DNA of 64,000 bases from Bacteroidetes bacterium UBA4414 (GTDB taxonomy: Bacteria > Bacteroidota > Bacteroidia > Chitinophagales > Chitinophagaceae), in contig DGQM01000018.1 of the NCBI GenBank assembly GCA_002389765.1, positions 1 to 64,000 on the forward strand. The letters are read 5' to 3'. A program made the position numbers and the translations under genes. The notes below the pieces were generated by a model, which saw only the letters and a program-made list of their open reading frames with translations, ran no database searches and was not told where the DNA came from. Positions 1 through 10,099 of this stretch are shown piece after piece; position 1 is the first letter of the stretch; the number at the start of each line of letters is the position of its first letter.

Positions 1-1596
1 TGCAGATGAGGTGGTGGCTACAAAGCTGTTAGGCCCTGTCCAGGTATAGGCTACGCCTATACTGCTGCTGCCGGCATTCAGTATTAGTGTATTATCTGTA
101 CATACAGGGCTGTTGCTGCCGATGCTGCGGTTTGTTGCCTGTGGTTTTACATCTATTGTTACCGTATCGCGGATGGTACAGCCTGTGTAGTAGGCAGTAA
201 ACACATAGTCGCCACTCATAGCAGGTACACTGTTGGCACGAAGGGTGTCTTTGCTCGCTGATGTAAAGCCGGGGCCACTCCAGCTGTAGCTGTTCGCTAC
301 AATAGTTGCCGTAGCATTCAAAAATAATGTATCGCCTACGCAGATAGATGTGCTACCCGTTGCATTAATCGTTGAAGAAGAAGCATTTGACACAAATAAT
401 GTAGTGGTATCTTTTGCAACACATCCATACAACCTTGCAGTTACGATATAGTTACCACCGTTAGCGGAAGTGGTACTGTTAATGCTGGGGTACTGGTCCG
501 TACTGCTGAAACTTGCAGGGCCACTCCATTTATAACTCACACCTGTGGTAGTGCTCGTAGCGCTTAGTTCCAGCCGCTGGCCTGTGCACAACGGGCCGTT
601 ATTATTATTGCTCACATTCGGACGTACAACGCCGATACTGATATCACGCTGATTAGCGCCAGAACTGTCTACCAGATTGGTTGAACGGATGCGAATGCGG
701 TAATTATTGCCGGGAGTTACTGTAGTAGGCACTGCGCAGGTGATACTACCTCCGGTAGTTGCCGTACGCGTACCAATGGTAGTAGTACCGCTGGCAAATG
801 AACCGCTGGCATTGCTCAACTGTACGCTGAATACATTACCCGTATTGAAGTTACTCGTACTGTTAACTGTATATGGCACCTGAAACGTATCACCGGCACA
901 TATCAAACTATCGGTATACAAATTATTGATACCTCCCAACACCTTTACTTCTACAGAATCAATGTAGTAGTAGGAGTATTGCCCACCACTTGTACTTACG
1001 GTATCGAATATGAATGAAGATACAGGCCCAAAACCAGTAATAGCAATATTATCATATGCAGAATCTGCTACAAAAGTGGTAGTAAGACGCACCCAATTTT
1101 GCGTATCTCCAATAGGTCCGTATGATGAATATGAAACTTGGGGGATAGTAGCTGCTACTGTAGTGGAAGTAACACTGGTAGGTGCATTATCAAAGAAGTA
1201 TATACCCAGACAATTTACTCCATACCTGGAAGCATTTGCTAATGATACTGACATAGACACCTGATATGTCTGCCCAACGGACAAAGGGATAATAGGTCTT
1301 GTAATAGCCTCTCTAAAGCCATTTACAAAAGGACTGATGGCTAAGCCGGCATAACCACTACCGCTTGCTGCTGCTTGATAACCTATCCAATTGGCAGGCA
1401 CACCGGCAGTGCCGGAAGAGCAAGCATTAAAATAATCAGAACTAGGCGAATACTCTGTCCAGCCTGTAGCCCTCACAATTTGGCTGGCAGATGAAGGACA
1501 AGTTGTATAGGACTCAAAATTGCCATTAGGTACCATATTCTGAGCTGAAGCGGTGAGACATTGGAGTATCAGGATAAGGGTAACAAGTTTTCTCAT
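1..1596 (-). CDS. Secreted Ig-repeat protein, N-terminal part (runs off left edge)
   Basis: Reading the minus strand from an ATG at 1596 gives 532 codons with no stop before base 1, so the gene is cut by the window. It begins with a signal peptide (MRKLVTLILILQCLTASAQ), followed by a roughly 190-residue domain opening with VPNGNFE, a form common at the N-terminus of secreted Bacteroidota proteins. From about residue 320 there are at least three Ig-like modules carrying the WSGP/WTGP signature (SYKWSGP, SYSWSGP, AYTWTGP), each with a conserved Cys and ending in a Thr/Val-rich strand. The same module type occurs in the 1762-residue protein at 17924-23212. By analogy the missing C-terminus probably has a T9SS sorting domain, but that is inference. 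Likely a cell-surface or released adhesin-like protein; no enzymatic motif is seen. Confidence 0.8.
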   Translation of the reverse strand, partial: MRKLVTLILILQCLTASAQNMVPNGNFESYTTCPSSASQIVRATGWTEYSPSSDYFNACSSGTAGVPANWIGYQAAASGSGYAGLAISPFVNGFREAITRPIIPLSVGQTYQVSMSVSLANASRYGVNCLGIYFFDNAPTSVTSTTVAATIPQVSYSSYGPIGDTQNWVRLTTTFVADSAYDNIAITGFGPVSSFIFDTVSTSGGQYSYYYIDSVEVKVLGGINNLYTDSLICAGDTFQVPYTVNSTSNFNTGNVFSVQLSNASGSFASGTTTIGTRTATTGGSITCAVPTTVTPGNNYRIRIRSTNLVDSSGANQRDISIGVVRPNVSNNNNGPLCTGQRLELSATSTTTGVSYKWSGPASFSSTDQYPSINSTTSANGGNYIVTARLYGCVAKDTTTLFVSNASSSTINATGSTSICVGDTLFLNATATIVANSYSWSGPGFTSASKDTLRANSVPAMSGDYVFTAYYTGCTIRDTVTIDVKPQATNRSIGSNSPVCTDNTLILNAGSSSIGVAYTWTGPNSFVATTSSA

Positions 1597-1680
1597 ACAA
1601 GAATTATTATAAACGTAAAGGTAATTATATGTTTATGCCTAAGTATATCACTAAACCTTTGTTTCGATTAAATGCACATT

Positions 1681-1709
1681 AAAAAAGGTGGCAATTGCCA
1701 CCCTTTTTA
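1681..1709 (-). terminator. Palindromic terminator after the prolyl oligopeptidase gene
   Basis: A perfect 16-base palindrome (GGTGGCAATTGCCACC) is flanked by a run of A on the left and T on the right, so it can act in both directions. It lies 18 bases past the stop codon of the minus-strand peptidase gene. Confidence 0.75.
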
Positions 1710-1727
1710 ACCTATAGTTATAATTTA

Positions 1728-3887
1728 TTATTTAGCCTTGTAAGTAAGCCCCATATTAAATAACATAAACGCCCATTTATCTGCCTGCTCCTGAATTATC
1801 ATAGCAGTTGGCTTACCTGCTCCATGCCCTGCTTTCGTTTCTATCCTGATAAGTATAGGATTGGGTGATGCTGTTTTTTGCATTTCCTGCATAGCTGCTG
1901 CAAATTTGAAAGAGTGCGCAGGTACTACACGATCATCGTGATCTGCAGTCATAATCATAGTTGGCGGATATATAGTGTTAGGTTTTACATTATGTACCGG
2001 AGAATACTTGCGTAGGTAATCAAACATTTCTTTGCTATCGTTTGCAGTACCGTAATCGTAAGCCCAACCTGCACCTGCAGTAAATTTGTGATAACGCAAC
2101 ATATCTAATACACCAACTGCTGGGAATGCTATACCAAACAAATCGGGGCGTTGTGTAATGCATGCACCAACCAACAACCCACCATTGCTACCACCCGAAA
2201 TAGCCAGATAATCGTGCGATGTATATTTTTCTGCAATCAGGTATTCTGCTGCTGCAATGAAATCATCAAACACATTTTGCTTCTTCATTTTAGTACCTGC
2301 GTTGTGCCATTCATCACCATACTCGCCACCACCACGCAAATTAGCAACAGCATATACACCACCATTTTCCATAAACACCAAATTGCTGACACTGAAAGAA
2401 GGCGTAAGGCTAACATTGAAGCCACCATAACCATATAGCATAGTCGGGTTTTGTCCATTCAGCTTTACACCTTTTTTGTAAGTAATGATCATTGGCACTT
2501 TCGTACCATCTTTAGATGTATAGAACACCTGTTTGCTCTCATACAGATTCGGGTCGAATTTTACATTCGACTTTTTGTAGAGTGTTGACTTACCCGTAGC
2601 TATATCGTACTTGAAAATAGTAGAAGGATAAATGTATGAAGTGTATGAATAAAACAGTTCTTTCTCATCGCGCTTGCCACCAAAGCCACCTGCAGTACCT
2701 AAGCCCGGAAGCTCAATAACACGCTCCTGCTTACCATCAAGGCTGTATTGATACACTTGTGATACCGCATCCTTCAGATATTGAGCAAAGAATTTACGGC
2801 CACATGCGCTAACAGATAACGGGAATTTAGTTTCGGCAATAACATCCTGCCAGCCTGTAGGATCCTGACTATTGGCATCTGCAACAACCAACTTACGGTT
2901 TGGTGCATTCAGATTGGTAAGTATATATAGCTTACCATTTTCAGCATACACTACATCGTGCTCGTTATCAAAACCAGTTATCAAAGGAACAATAGAAGAA
3001 CCCGGCTTTTTCAAATCTTGAATATAAAGCTCGTTGCCATAAGTCGCATTGGCAGCAGATATAATCAGATAATTCTGATCTTCGGTAACACCACCACTTA
3101 CATAACGGCGTGGTTGTGCATCGCCACCAAATACCAGTATATCATTTTTCTGGTCGGTACCAAGCTTATGATAATATAGCTTGTGATTTTGTGTCATACC
3201 GGAAAGCTGACTGCCTGCCTTAGGCTTATCGTAGCTACTGTAGTAAAAACCATCATTACCTTTCCAAGATGTACCGCTGAATTTCACATCCATCAGGGTA
3301 TCACCTATTTGCTTTTTTGTCTTCGTATCCAGCACTATTACTTTGCGCCAGTCGCTACCACCTTCAGATATTTGGAATGCACAAAGGCTACCATCTTTCG
3401 TAAAATCTATACCAGCCAGTGATGTTGTACCGTCTTTAGAAAATTCATTCGGATTCAGGAATACTTCAGGAGCACCTGCACCCTTCTGGCGATACAATAC
3501 CGACTGGTTTTGCAAACCATCGTTCTTATAGAAATAAGTATGCTCCCCTTCTTTAAATGGAGCGCTAAACTTTTCGTAGTTCCACAATTCAGTCAACCTT
3601 TTTTTGATATTGTCTCTGAAAGGGATCTGTCCTAAATAGCTGTTGGTAAGCTCATTTTCTTTCTGCACCCAATCTTTTGTATCATCTGCCATATCGTTTT
3701 CTAACCAACGATAAGGATCTGCCACCGGCGTTCCGAAAAAGGTATCAACAGTGTTACCTTTAGGTGTTTCAGGATATTTATCAAATGTTATACCTACTAC
3801 TTTTGTCACTGCTGTTGTTATCTTAACCTGCGCAAATGGTTGCTGTGCAGCTATTAAAGAAAGAAATATTAAACCTGTTCTTTTCAT
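1728..3887 (-). CDS. Prolyl oligopeptidase (S9A family serine peptidase), exported
   Basis: A 719-residue protein with a signal-like N-terminus (residues 1-19, ending FAQ). The N-terminal beta-propeller (about 50-450) starts with the family motif DPYRWLEND (57-65). The C-terminal alpha/beta hydrolase domain carries the nucleophile Ser567 in GGSNGG, the acid in TADHDDRVVP (647-656) and the catalytic His688 in KAGHGAG. Length and motifs match family S9A, which cleaves after proline in short peptides. The signal peptide places it in the periplasm or envelope, where it would finish degradation of imported peptides. It stands alone, bounded by a terminator and by the divergent tamB gene. The family call is secure; the natural substrate is unknown. 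Confidence 0.95.
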   Translation of the reverse strand: MKRTGLIFLSLIAAQQPFAQVKITTAVTKVVGITFDKYPETPKGNTVDTFFGTPVADPYRWLENDMADDTKDWVQKENELTNSYLGQIPFRDNIKKRLTELWNYEKFSAPFKEGEHTYFYKNDGLQNQSVLYRQKGAGAPEVFLNPNEFSKDGTTSLAGIDFTKDGSLCAFQISEGGSDWRKVIVLDTKTKKQIGDTLMDVKFSGTSWKGNDGFYYSSYDKPKAGSQLSGMTQNHKLYYHKLGTDQKNDILVFGGDAQPRRYVSGGVTEDQNYLIISAANATYGNELYIQDLKKPGSSIVPLITGFDNEHDVVYAENGKLYILTNLNAPNRKLVVADANSQDPTGWQDVIAETKFPLSVSACGRKFFAQYLKDAVSQVYQYSLDGKQERVIELPGLGTAGGFGGKRDEKELFYSYTSYIYPSTIFKYDIATGKSTLYKKSNVKFDPNLYESKQVFYTSKDGTKVPMIITYKKGVKLNGQNPTMLYGYGGFNVSLTPSFSVSNLVFMENGGVYAVANLRGGGEYGDEWHNAGTKMKKQNVFDDFIAAAEYLIAEKYTSHDYLAISGGSNGGLLVGACITQRPDLFGIAFPAVGVLDMLRYHKFTAGAGWAYDYGTANDSKEMFDYLRKYSPVHNVKPNTIYPPTMIMTADHDDRVVPAHSFKFAAAMQEMQKTASPNPILIRIETKAGHGAGKPTAMIIQEQADKWAFMLFNMGLTYKAK

Positions 3888-4016
3888 TACAGAAATTTGA
3901 AGTCCGAAAATAATGCAGTTTATCCATAAATAGCGGCTTTATACATATTAACATTCATCATGTAGAATAATCAGATGATTAACAAACCTTATAAGGTAAT
4001 ATTGGAATATGGATGT

Positions 4017-4024
4017 TATTTTTG
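4017..4024 (+). promoter_or_regulatory. Bacteroidota -7 promoter element upstream of tamB
   Basis: TATTTTTG matches TAnnTTTG fully. Transcription would begin near 4030, so translation must start after that point. No clear -33 TTTG is seen at the expected distance. Confidence 0.45.
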
Positions 4025-4100
4025 TACGTACCCATAATAGCATTTTCTGAAACGATTTCTGAAAATATTACGCAATACCGTCCTGATTATCATTGGATTA

Positions 4101-7100
4101 GTGATATGCCTTGTGCTGTCACTCAACTTCACGCCCGTACAAAACTTTGTAGTAAGCAAGGCTACTAAAATATTGGGGGATAAGCTAGGCACTAAAGTTG
4201 AAATAAAACACGTGCGGATAGACTTTCTGAACCACGTACTGATACAGGGCTTGTATGTAGAAGGTAAAGCACACGATACACTTGCATATATTGGTGAAGC
4301 AAGGGTAAGAATTACAGATTGGTTTTTTCTGAAAAAGGGTACACCTGTATTAAAATATGCGGGGCTGAAAAACACCTATGCGCATCTGTACCGTACAAGA
4401 ACCAGTGCCGACTGGAACTATCAGTTTATCATCGATGCATTCGACTCCGGCCCATCAACCAAAAAGAAAAAGAAAGATAGTGGCGGAGATTTTGAGATGG
4501 ACCTTGAAAAAGTAGAGTTGGAAAATGTACGCTTCCATATGGATGATGCGTGGGTTGGCAGCGATATGGACTTTGATGTAGGGAACGCATTAATAGATGC
4601 AGACGAAATAGACTTTAAGAAAAAACTGATAGACCTGAATAAAATCCGCTTTGATAAAGTAGCGTTTGTAATGCGCGACTATGATGGCGGACGCCCACCT
4701 AAGCCTAAGAAACCGAAGAGCAACGTAATTGACACTACAGCTTTTAATACAGATAACTGGAAGATAGTACTTGATAATCTGCATCTTGAAGACTGTTATT
4801 TTGGCATGGAAATGAGTAACAAGCCTCCTACAGAAGGTGAGTTTGATACCAATCATATGCGCATCAGCAGTATAAACCTAGATGCAGACGACCTGAATAT
4901 AACAGGCGATACACTGAAGGCTAAACTAAATAAACTGAGTGCTCAAGACCGATGCGGTCTTGTTGTAAAACGTTTCAAAGGTGATATTACTGTATCGCCC
5001 AACGAAAGCATTGTAAAGAAGCTGGTGCTGGAAACAAACCACAGCAAATTGCAACGCTATTATGCGATGCACTATACCCGTTTCCCAGACTTTGAAGACT
5101 ATATAGATAAAGTACGCATGGTGGCAGACCTTGAGGACGCTCACCTAGACATAAGAGACATAGCCTACTTTGCACCGGTACTGAAGCAATATCCATACGT
5201 TGTAAATCTTGCAGGTAAGATAGATGGTACAGTTGCTGACATCAGTGGTAAAAACCTGTATGTATCGGATGGTATATCTACCATTAAGGGTAATCTGCGA
5301 ATGAAAGGATTGCCTGATATCGACAAAACATTTATCGACTATCAGAACGGAGATCTTAATACAAACGCAAATGGTATTTTCAGATACGCGCCGGAGCTGA
5401 AAAACAACAAAGACATTGCCATTGACCAGCTTACGAACGTGAGCTTCAAAGGGAACTTTACCGGATACATCAACAATTTTGCATGCAATGGCGTGTTGGC
5501 TACCAATCTTGGTACCATTACCAGCGATGTGAAGATGAAAATACCTGATGGCAAAAACAGCAATGCAATTTACAGCGGCACTATTGCGTCGGAGAACTTT
5601 AACCTGGGCGTGCTATTAAAACAAAGCACACTTGGTACTGTAACACTGAATGCAAAAGTTGATGGTAACTCTTTTGACCCTGCATTGGCACACATCAATG
5701 TAGATGCCAATGTGAAGCATTTTGATTTTAACGGCTACCGATATCAGAACATAACTATTGACGGTAATGTAGAGAAAAACAAATTTGGTGGCAACCTGCT
5801 GATAGACGACCCGAATCTTGCACTTGCATTCTACGGTAATATAGACCTGAGCCAGAAACTGGTAAAAATAAATGCGAAAGCCAACTTGCTGAAGAGCAAC
5901 CTGGCAGCGTTGAAATTTGTAAAAGACAGCATAACTGCTACTGCCGACTTTGACCTTGACTGTGTTGGCAGCAGCATTGACAACTTCTCAGGCTTTGCAA
6001 AGCTGTATAATATCAATATGGTTCGCAATGGCCACAGGCTAGATCTTGACTCTGTATATGTGAATGCAGGTGAAGAAGATGCGCAGAAACTGATTACAGT
6101 AGAAAGTAATGCACTTACCGCACGCATCAAAGGCCAGTATGAACTGAGTAAACTCCCCTACTCTTTCCAGTACTATCTATCGGGCTATTTGCCAAACTAC
6201 ATCAGCAAACCAACACAAGCAGCTCCGCCACAGGATATTACCTTCAATATCGTAACGAAAGAAATCGATAGTTTGCTAGGAATAGTAATTCCTAAAATCA
6301 AAGGCTTCAGCGGCGCTACTATTGATGGTAAGCTCAATACATCCAGCCAGCAATTGCAACTGAATGCCAATATACCATATGGCGAAGTAAATGGTATTCT
6401 GCTGCGCGATTTAACCATTACCGGTGCAGGAGATTTTAATAAGCTGGCTGTAGATGCAAAAACACAACGCATTATAATTGGAGATAGTATACTATCCGGC
6501 GCACTTGAAGTGAACACGACACTTGCTAATAATGATCTGAACTTTAAAATAGCCACCACTTCGGCAGACAAATACGGTACTGCAACGTTAATAGGCAAAG
6601 TACATACGGCAAGCGATTCTGTATGGCTTACTATGCAACCATCAGAGCTATACCTGAATGAAACAAAATGGGATATACCAAGTGCATCATTATTGTATAG
6701 CACGAATTACTTATTTATAGATAAGTTTGAACTAAGCTCAGGCCTGCAAAAAATAAACATTTACTCAAAGAACGGATTTACTACCGGCAGTACGCCACCA
6801 CTTATTGCAGAAATTAAAAACATAGATGTATCTCAATTGGGTAATGTTGCAGGCTTATCAGATTATCAGCTGGACGGTCGCATCAATGGCGAACTAAAAG
6901 TTGATGACCTATTTGGCAATATGTTTGTTACCAGCAACATACGTGCAAGCGATGTAAAAATAGCTACCGATACAATAGGTAATATTATTGTTGCAGGTTC
7001 TTACGAAGCAGCCAAACAAAAAATACATCTTGACAACTCAAGCGGCGTATACCGTGGCAACTCTTCTATTACCGCTTATGGCGATATATCTTTTGATAGT

Positions 7101-8879
7101 ACCAGTCGCGAGCCTTTGAAAGGAAAACTTCAATTTAATAACACACCACTATCTTGGCTGAACCCTGTATTGACAGGTTTTGTAAGCAGGCTTGGTGGCA
7201 CTATCAATGGCGAAGTAAATATTGCAGGCAGCGCAGTTGCACCTGATATTGATGGCAACATTAAACTGAATGATGCTGCTATGCGTATAGACTTTCTGGG
7301 TACATACTACACGATACCTAATGCTAACATAGCTGTCAATAATACTAAGATAGACCTCGGGAAGATCACTTTGTACGATGTAAACAAAAACACAGCTACC
7401 CTATCAGGACAAATAAAGCATGACAGGTTTAAGAACATGAACCTGAACATCAACATGTCATCACCTAAGTTTGAAGTAATTAATCTGGATGAGAGCGAGA
7501 GTGAATTGTTCTATGGGAATCTAATAGCTCGCATCAAGCAACTGAGTGTAACAGGTGATATAGACAAAATTATCTCAATTAATATTCAAGGTGCTACACC
7601 AGTAGAAAAATCGCATCTGTATCTACCATTAAGCAGTAGCAGCGGATTAGGTACTTACAACTACGTAACATTCAAATCTTACGGTACTGAACAACAAGCT
7701 AAAAAGAAAAGCGCAGGTAAGTTGTCTATTAGTATAGAAGCATTGGTAAAAGATATTTGCGAGGTGAGCCTTGTAATGGACCCTGCAACAGGTGATGCTA
7801 TCAATGCCAGTGGTAATGGAACACTGCGCATAGAGATGCCTGCTAATAATGACATGCGTATGAGTGGTATCTACACCATCAAAGAAGGTGACTATACTTT
7901 TACACTCAAGCAGCTTGCCTTCAAGCGAAACTTTAAGTTGAATGAAGGAAGTAAAATATACTTCAACGGACCAATAGACCAAACGCAACTGGATGTGACG
8001 GGTAAATACACAACCAAGGCACGACTTATGGACTTGCTAAGCCAAGGTGAGAAAAACCTGATAGTCGGAAATAAACGTGAGGAAACAGAAGCGAATGCAC
8101 AGCAAGATATTAATATCCTGCTCTTCATGAAAGGATCTATGGGAACACCTAAACTAACATTTCAACTAGAGTTACCAAGCAATAGTAGTGTAGGTACCGT
8201 AGGCTATAATAAACTACAATACATCAACCAGAGTAATTATAGTTTGAATAACCAGGTAGCATCCTTGCTGCTAATAAATACGTTCTTACCGGAAGATGGT
8301 CTGGGCGATGGTTCCAGTGCTGTATCAGGTGGTATCAGTAATATCAGTCAGATGCTTTCAGGTCAAGTATCATCTCAGCTTACCAATGTGTTGAATAAGT
8401 TGACAGGTGATGAAAGCCTTAGTATAGACTTTAAGTACAAAAACTACAGCCTTGGCAATGGTGCAGCGGATGCTTCAAGTAGAAACGAAGTTTCGCTTGG
8501 TGTAAAGAAAAACCTGTTCCGCGGATTGGTAAACGACAGGCTAACATTGGAAGTTGGCAGCTCTTACGATTGGGGTAAACCAACATCAAACAGAAGCGCC
8601 AGCAACTTCAACCCTGTGGGCGACTTCCGTTTGCAGTACCAGTTCCGCGAAGGGGGCAACCTACGTGGTTATATATTCCGTACCAATAACTTTGATGTTG
8701 TAGATAGCCGTAACATAGCTCGTGGTGGTGTGGGTGTCAACTGGCACAGGTCTTTCAATACATTCAGCGAGTTCTTCCATGGTCGCAACTATCTGATAAG
8801 AAAACAGGAAGAAGAAGCCGAAAAACAAAGACAGGCAGACTCTATCAGAGATAGCTTTATGGGTGTTGGTACGCAGTAA
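4101..8879 (+). CDS. tamB: TamB-family translocation/assembly module protein (DUF490)
   Basis: A giant 1592-residue protein rich in short beta strands, with a C-terminal TamB domain over roughly the last 450 residues (for example the GPIDQTQLDVTGKY region), the usual size and layout for Bacteroidota TamB/AsmA-like proteins. TamB spans the periplasm from the inner membrane and is implicated in outer-membrane protein assembly and lipid transport. The coordinates use the first conventional start, a GTG at 4101, but the open frame continues upstream to a stop at 4038-4040 and encodes LKRFLKILRNTVLIIIGL, the basic flank and first half of the N-terminal membrane anchor that GTG initiation would remove. 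The true start is therefore probably a non-standard codon such as CTG 4047 or 4059. The gene ends 11 bases from the convergent glycosyltransferase, with no terminator visible. Confidence 0.85.
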   Translation: MICLVLSLNFTPVQNFVVSKATKILGDKLGTKVEIKHVRIDFLNHVLIQGLYVEGKAHDTLAYIGEARVRITDWFFLKKGTPVLKYAGLKNTYAHLYRTRTSADWNYQFIIDAFDSGPSTKKKKKDSGGDFEMDLEKVELENVRFHMDDAWVGSDMDFDVGNALIDADEIDFKKKLIDLNKIRFDKVAFVMRDYDGGRPPKPKKPKSNVIDTTAFNTDNWKIVLDNLHLEDCYFGMEMSNKPPTEGEFDTNHMRISSINLDADDLNITGDTLKAKLNKLSAQDRCGLVVKRFKGDITVSPNESIVKKLVLETNHSKLQRYYAMHYTRFPDFEDYIDKVRMVADLEDAHLDIRDIAYFAPVLKQYPYVVNLAGKIDGTVADISGKNLYVSDGISTIKGNLRMKGLPDIDKTFIDYQNGDLNTNANGIFRYAPELKNNKDIAIDQLTNVSFKGNFTGYINNFACNGVLATNLGTITSDVKMKIPDGKNSNAIYSGTIASENFNLGVLLKQSTLGTVTLNAKVDGNSFDPALAHINVDANVKHFDFNGYRYQNITIDGNVEKNKFGGNLLIDDPNLALAFYGNIDLSQKLVKINAKANLLKSNLAALKFVKDSITATADFDLDCVGSSIDNFSGFAKLYNINMVRNGHRLDLDSVYVNAGEEDAQKLITVESNALTARIKGQYELSKLPYSFQYYLSGYLPNYISKPTQAAPPQDITFNIVTKEIDSLLGIVIPKIKGFSGATIDGKLNTSSQQLQLNANIPYGEVNGILLRDLTITGAGDFNKLAVDAKTQRIIIGDSILSGALEVNTTLANNDLNFKIATTSADKYGTATLIGKVHTASDSVWLTMQPSELYLNETKWDIPSASLLYSTNYLFIDKFELSSGLQKINIYSKNGFTTGSTPPLIAEIKNIDVSQLGNVAGLSDYQLDGRINGELKVDDLFGNMFVTSNIRASDVKIATDTIGNIIVAGSYEAAKQKIHLDNSSGVYRGNSSITAYGDISFDSTSREPLKGKLQFNNTPLSWLNPVLTGFVSRLGGTINGEVNIAGSAVAPDIDGNIKLNDAAMRIDFLGTYYTIPNANIAVNNTKIDLGKITLYDVNKNTATLSGQIKHDRFKNMNLNINMSSPKFEVINLDESESELFYGNLIARIKQLSVTGDIDKIISINIQGATPVEKSHLYLPLSSSSGLGTYNYVTFKSYGTEQQAKKKSAGKLSISIEALVKDICEVSLVMDPATGDAINASGNGTLRIEMPANNDMRMSGIYTIKEGDYTFTLKQLAFKRNFKLNEGSKIYFNGPIDQTQLDVTGKYTTKARLMDLLSQGEKNLIVGNKREETEANAQQDINILLFMKGSMGTPKLTFQLELPSNSSVGTVGYNKLQYINQSNYSLNNQVASLLLINTFLPEDGLGDGSSAVSGGISNISQMLSGQVSSQLTNVLNKLTGDESLSIDFKYKNYSLGNGAADASSRNEVSLGVKKNLFRGLVNDRLTLEVGSSYDWGKPTSNRSASNFNPVGDFRLQYQFREGGNLRGYIFRTNNFDVVDSRNIARGGVGVNWHRSFNTFSEFFHGRNYLIRKQEEEAEKQRQADSIRDSFMGVGTQ

Positions 8880-8890
8880 TAAACAGTAAA

Positions 8891-10072
8891 CTATTTTGCT
8901 ATCTGCGTCAGATAGCCTTCCAGTGTACGTGCTACACTATCCCAACCAAATCTTGATTGCATAACGTGCATACCTTTTGCGCCAACATCTTCGCGCATTA
9001 GTTGGCTGTTCAGCAATTGTATTACACTCTGCGCAAACTGCTGCGGGTCTGTTTGCATAATGGCACCTTCGCCGCTTTCTATACCTAGACCTTTGAAGCC
9101 AATATTAGAACACACAACAGGCACACCCATTGCCATCGCTTCCAGTACTTTATTCTGTGTGCCAGCACCAAACCTTAATGGTGCCACCACCACACTTGCC
9201 TGATTATACACAGCAGCCAGATCTTTGATGAAGCCCGTAACCTGTATATCTTCAGTTGCAAGGCCTTGTACCTTCTTTACCGGGCGCTGCCCGGCTATGA
9301 TGAATTTTACCTGCGGGTGTTGTTGTTTAATAATAGGATATACCTCTTCTACAAAATATTGTACCGCATCTACATTGGGGGCATAGTCCATATTGCCGGT
9401 AAAAAGCAATGTATGATTATGAGCGTAATCATGCCCACCGGCTTTGAAGGTATCCAAGTCTACACCATTTGGCAGCAGGTTGATATTGCTGATGCTATGT
9501 TGTTCTTTCAGGTACGCAAGATCTTCTGCAGAGCATACCAGCGACATATTGTATTCGTGCATGATGCGCTCATACTTCAATACACGCTTCTGCTCAATGG
9601 TTTCGAAAATCTTTTTGAAAGGATTTTGCTGCGCTTTCATCCTACGCTCCCAATACAGCGAAAATGCATCGGGCATATCGAGTATTCGGGGTAAATCTTT
9701 ATGATTTGCCAAATACGGACTCATGCGCAAATGCTGTACGTGTATGGCATCAAACTTATCGGCAGCCAATACTTCATTCAGCTTTTGCCGCATGGCTGCA
9801 GAACGGAAATATAATACCTGTAGCGGTGTACCATCCCACAGTGCTGCAAGACAGTTGAGTGCCGAGCGCCACTTGGGCAGGTAAATGAAATGTACTTTGG
9901 TAAAAACTTTTTCGAGCTCTTCTTTATATGTCAAGTCTTCCTGCGATTGCGCAAAAGTGAGCAAATGCAGTTCATGAGATTTTGACAACCTTCTTGCAAG
10001 GTTAAAAATCTTCAACTTATCGCCACGATATGGCGGATACGGTACCCTGTTGGCAAAAAAGAGAAACTTCAA
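8891..10072 (-). CDS. Glycosyltransferase, GT4 type (sugar transferase)
   Basis: A 393-residue GT-B glycosyltransferase. The N-terminal half opens with FFANRVPYPPYRGDKLK, a signature I associate with the Stp1/TIGR03087 group of sugar transferases. The C-terminal GT1/GT4 domain has FTGNMDYAPN, FIIAGQRP and the donor-binding PLRFGAGTQNKVLEAMAMG motif. Translation starts at a TTG (10070-10072). It lies 27 bases downstream of ribBA on the same strand and is probably co-transcribed with it. It likely adds a hexose to a cell-surface glycan or lipid-linked oligosaccharide on the cytoplasmic face of the membrane; donor and acceptor cannot be read from sequence. Its N-terminus resembles that of the glycosyltransferase at 11454-12665 (NRVPYP). 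Confidence 0.85.
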   Translation of the reverse strand: MKFLFFANRVPYPPYRGDKLKIFNLARRLSKSHELHLLTFAQSQEDLTYKEELEKVFTKVHFIYLPKWRSALNCLAALWDGTPLQVLYFRSAAMRQKLNEVLAADKFDAIHVQHLRMSPYLANHKDLPRILDMPDAFSLYWERRMKAQQNPFKKIFETIEQKRVLKYERIMHEYNMSLVCSAEDLAYLKEQHSISNINLLPNGVDLDTFKAGGHDYAHNHTLLFTGNMDYAPNVDAVQYFVEEVYPIIKQQHPQVKFIIAGQRPVKKVQGLATEDIQVTGFIKDLAAVYNQASVVVAPLRFGAGTQNKVLEAMAMGVPVVCSNIGFKGLGIESGEGAIMQTDPQQFAQSVIQLLNSQLMREDVGAKGMHVMQSRFGWDSVARTLEGYLTQIAK

Positions 10073-10099
10073 AACGGGCTGGCTGTTTTGCGCAAAATA

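Noticed and set aside
1010..1264. An 84-codon plus-strand open frame near the left edge
   Set aside because: It lies antisense within the minus-strand secreted Ig-repeat gene, which has a signal peptide and recognisable modules in the other frame.
4011..4053. An ATG at 4011 as the tamB start
   Set aside because: It is in another frame and runs into a stop at 4050-4052 after 13 codons, and it precedes the predicted transcription start.
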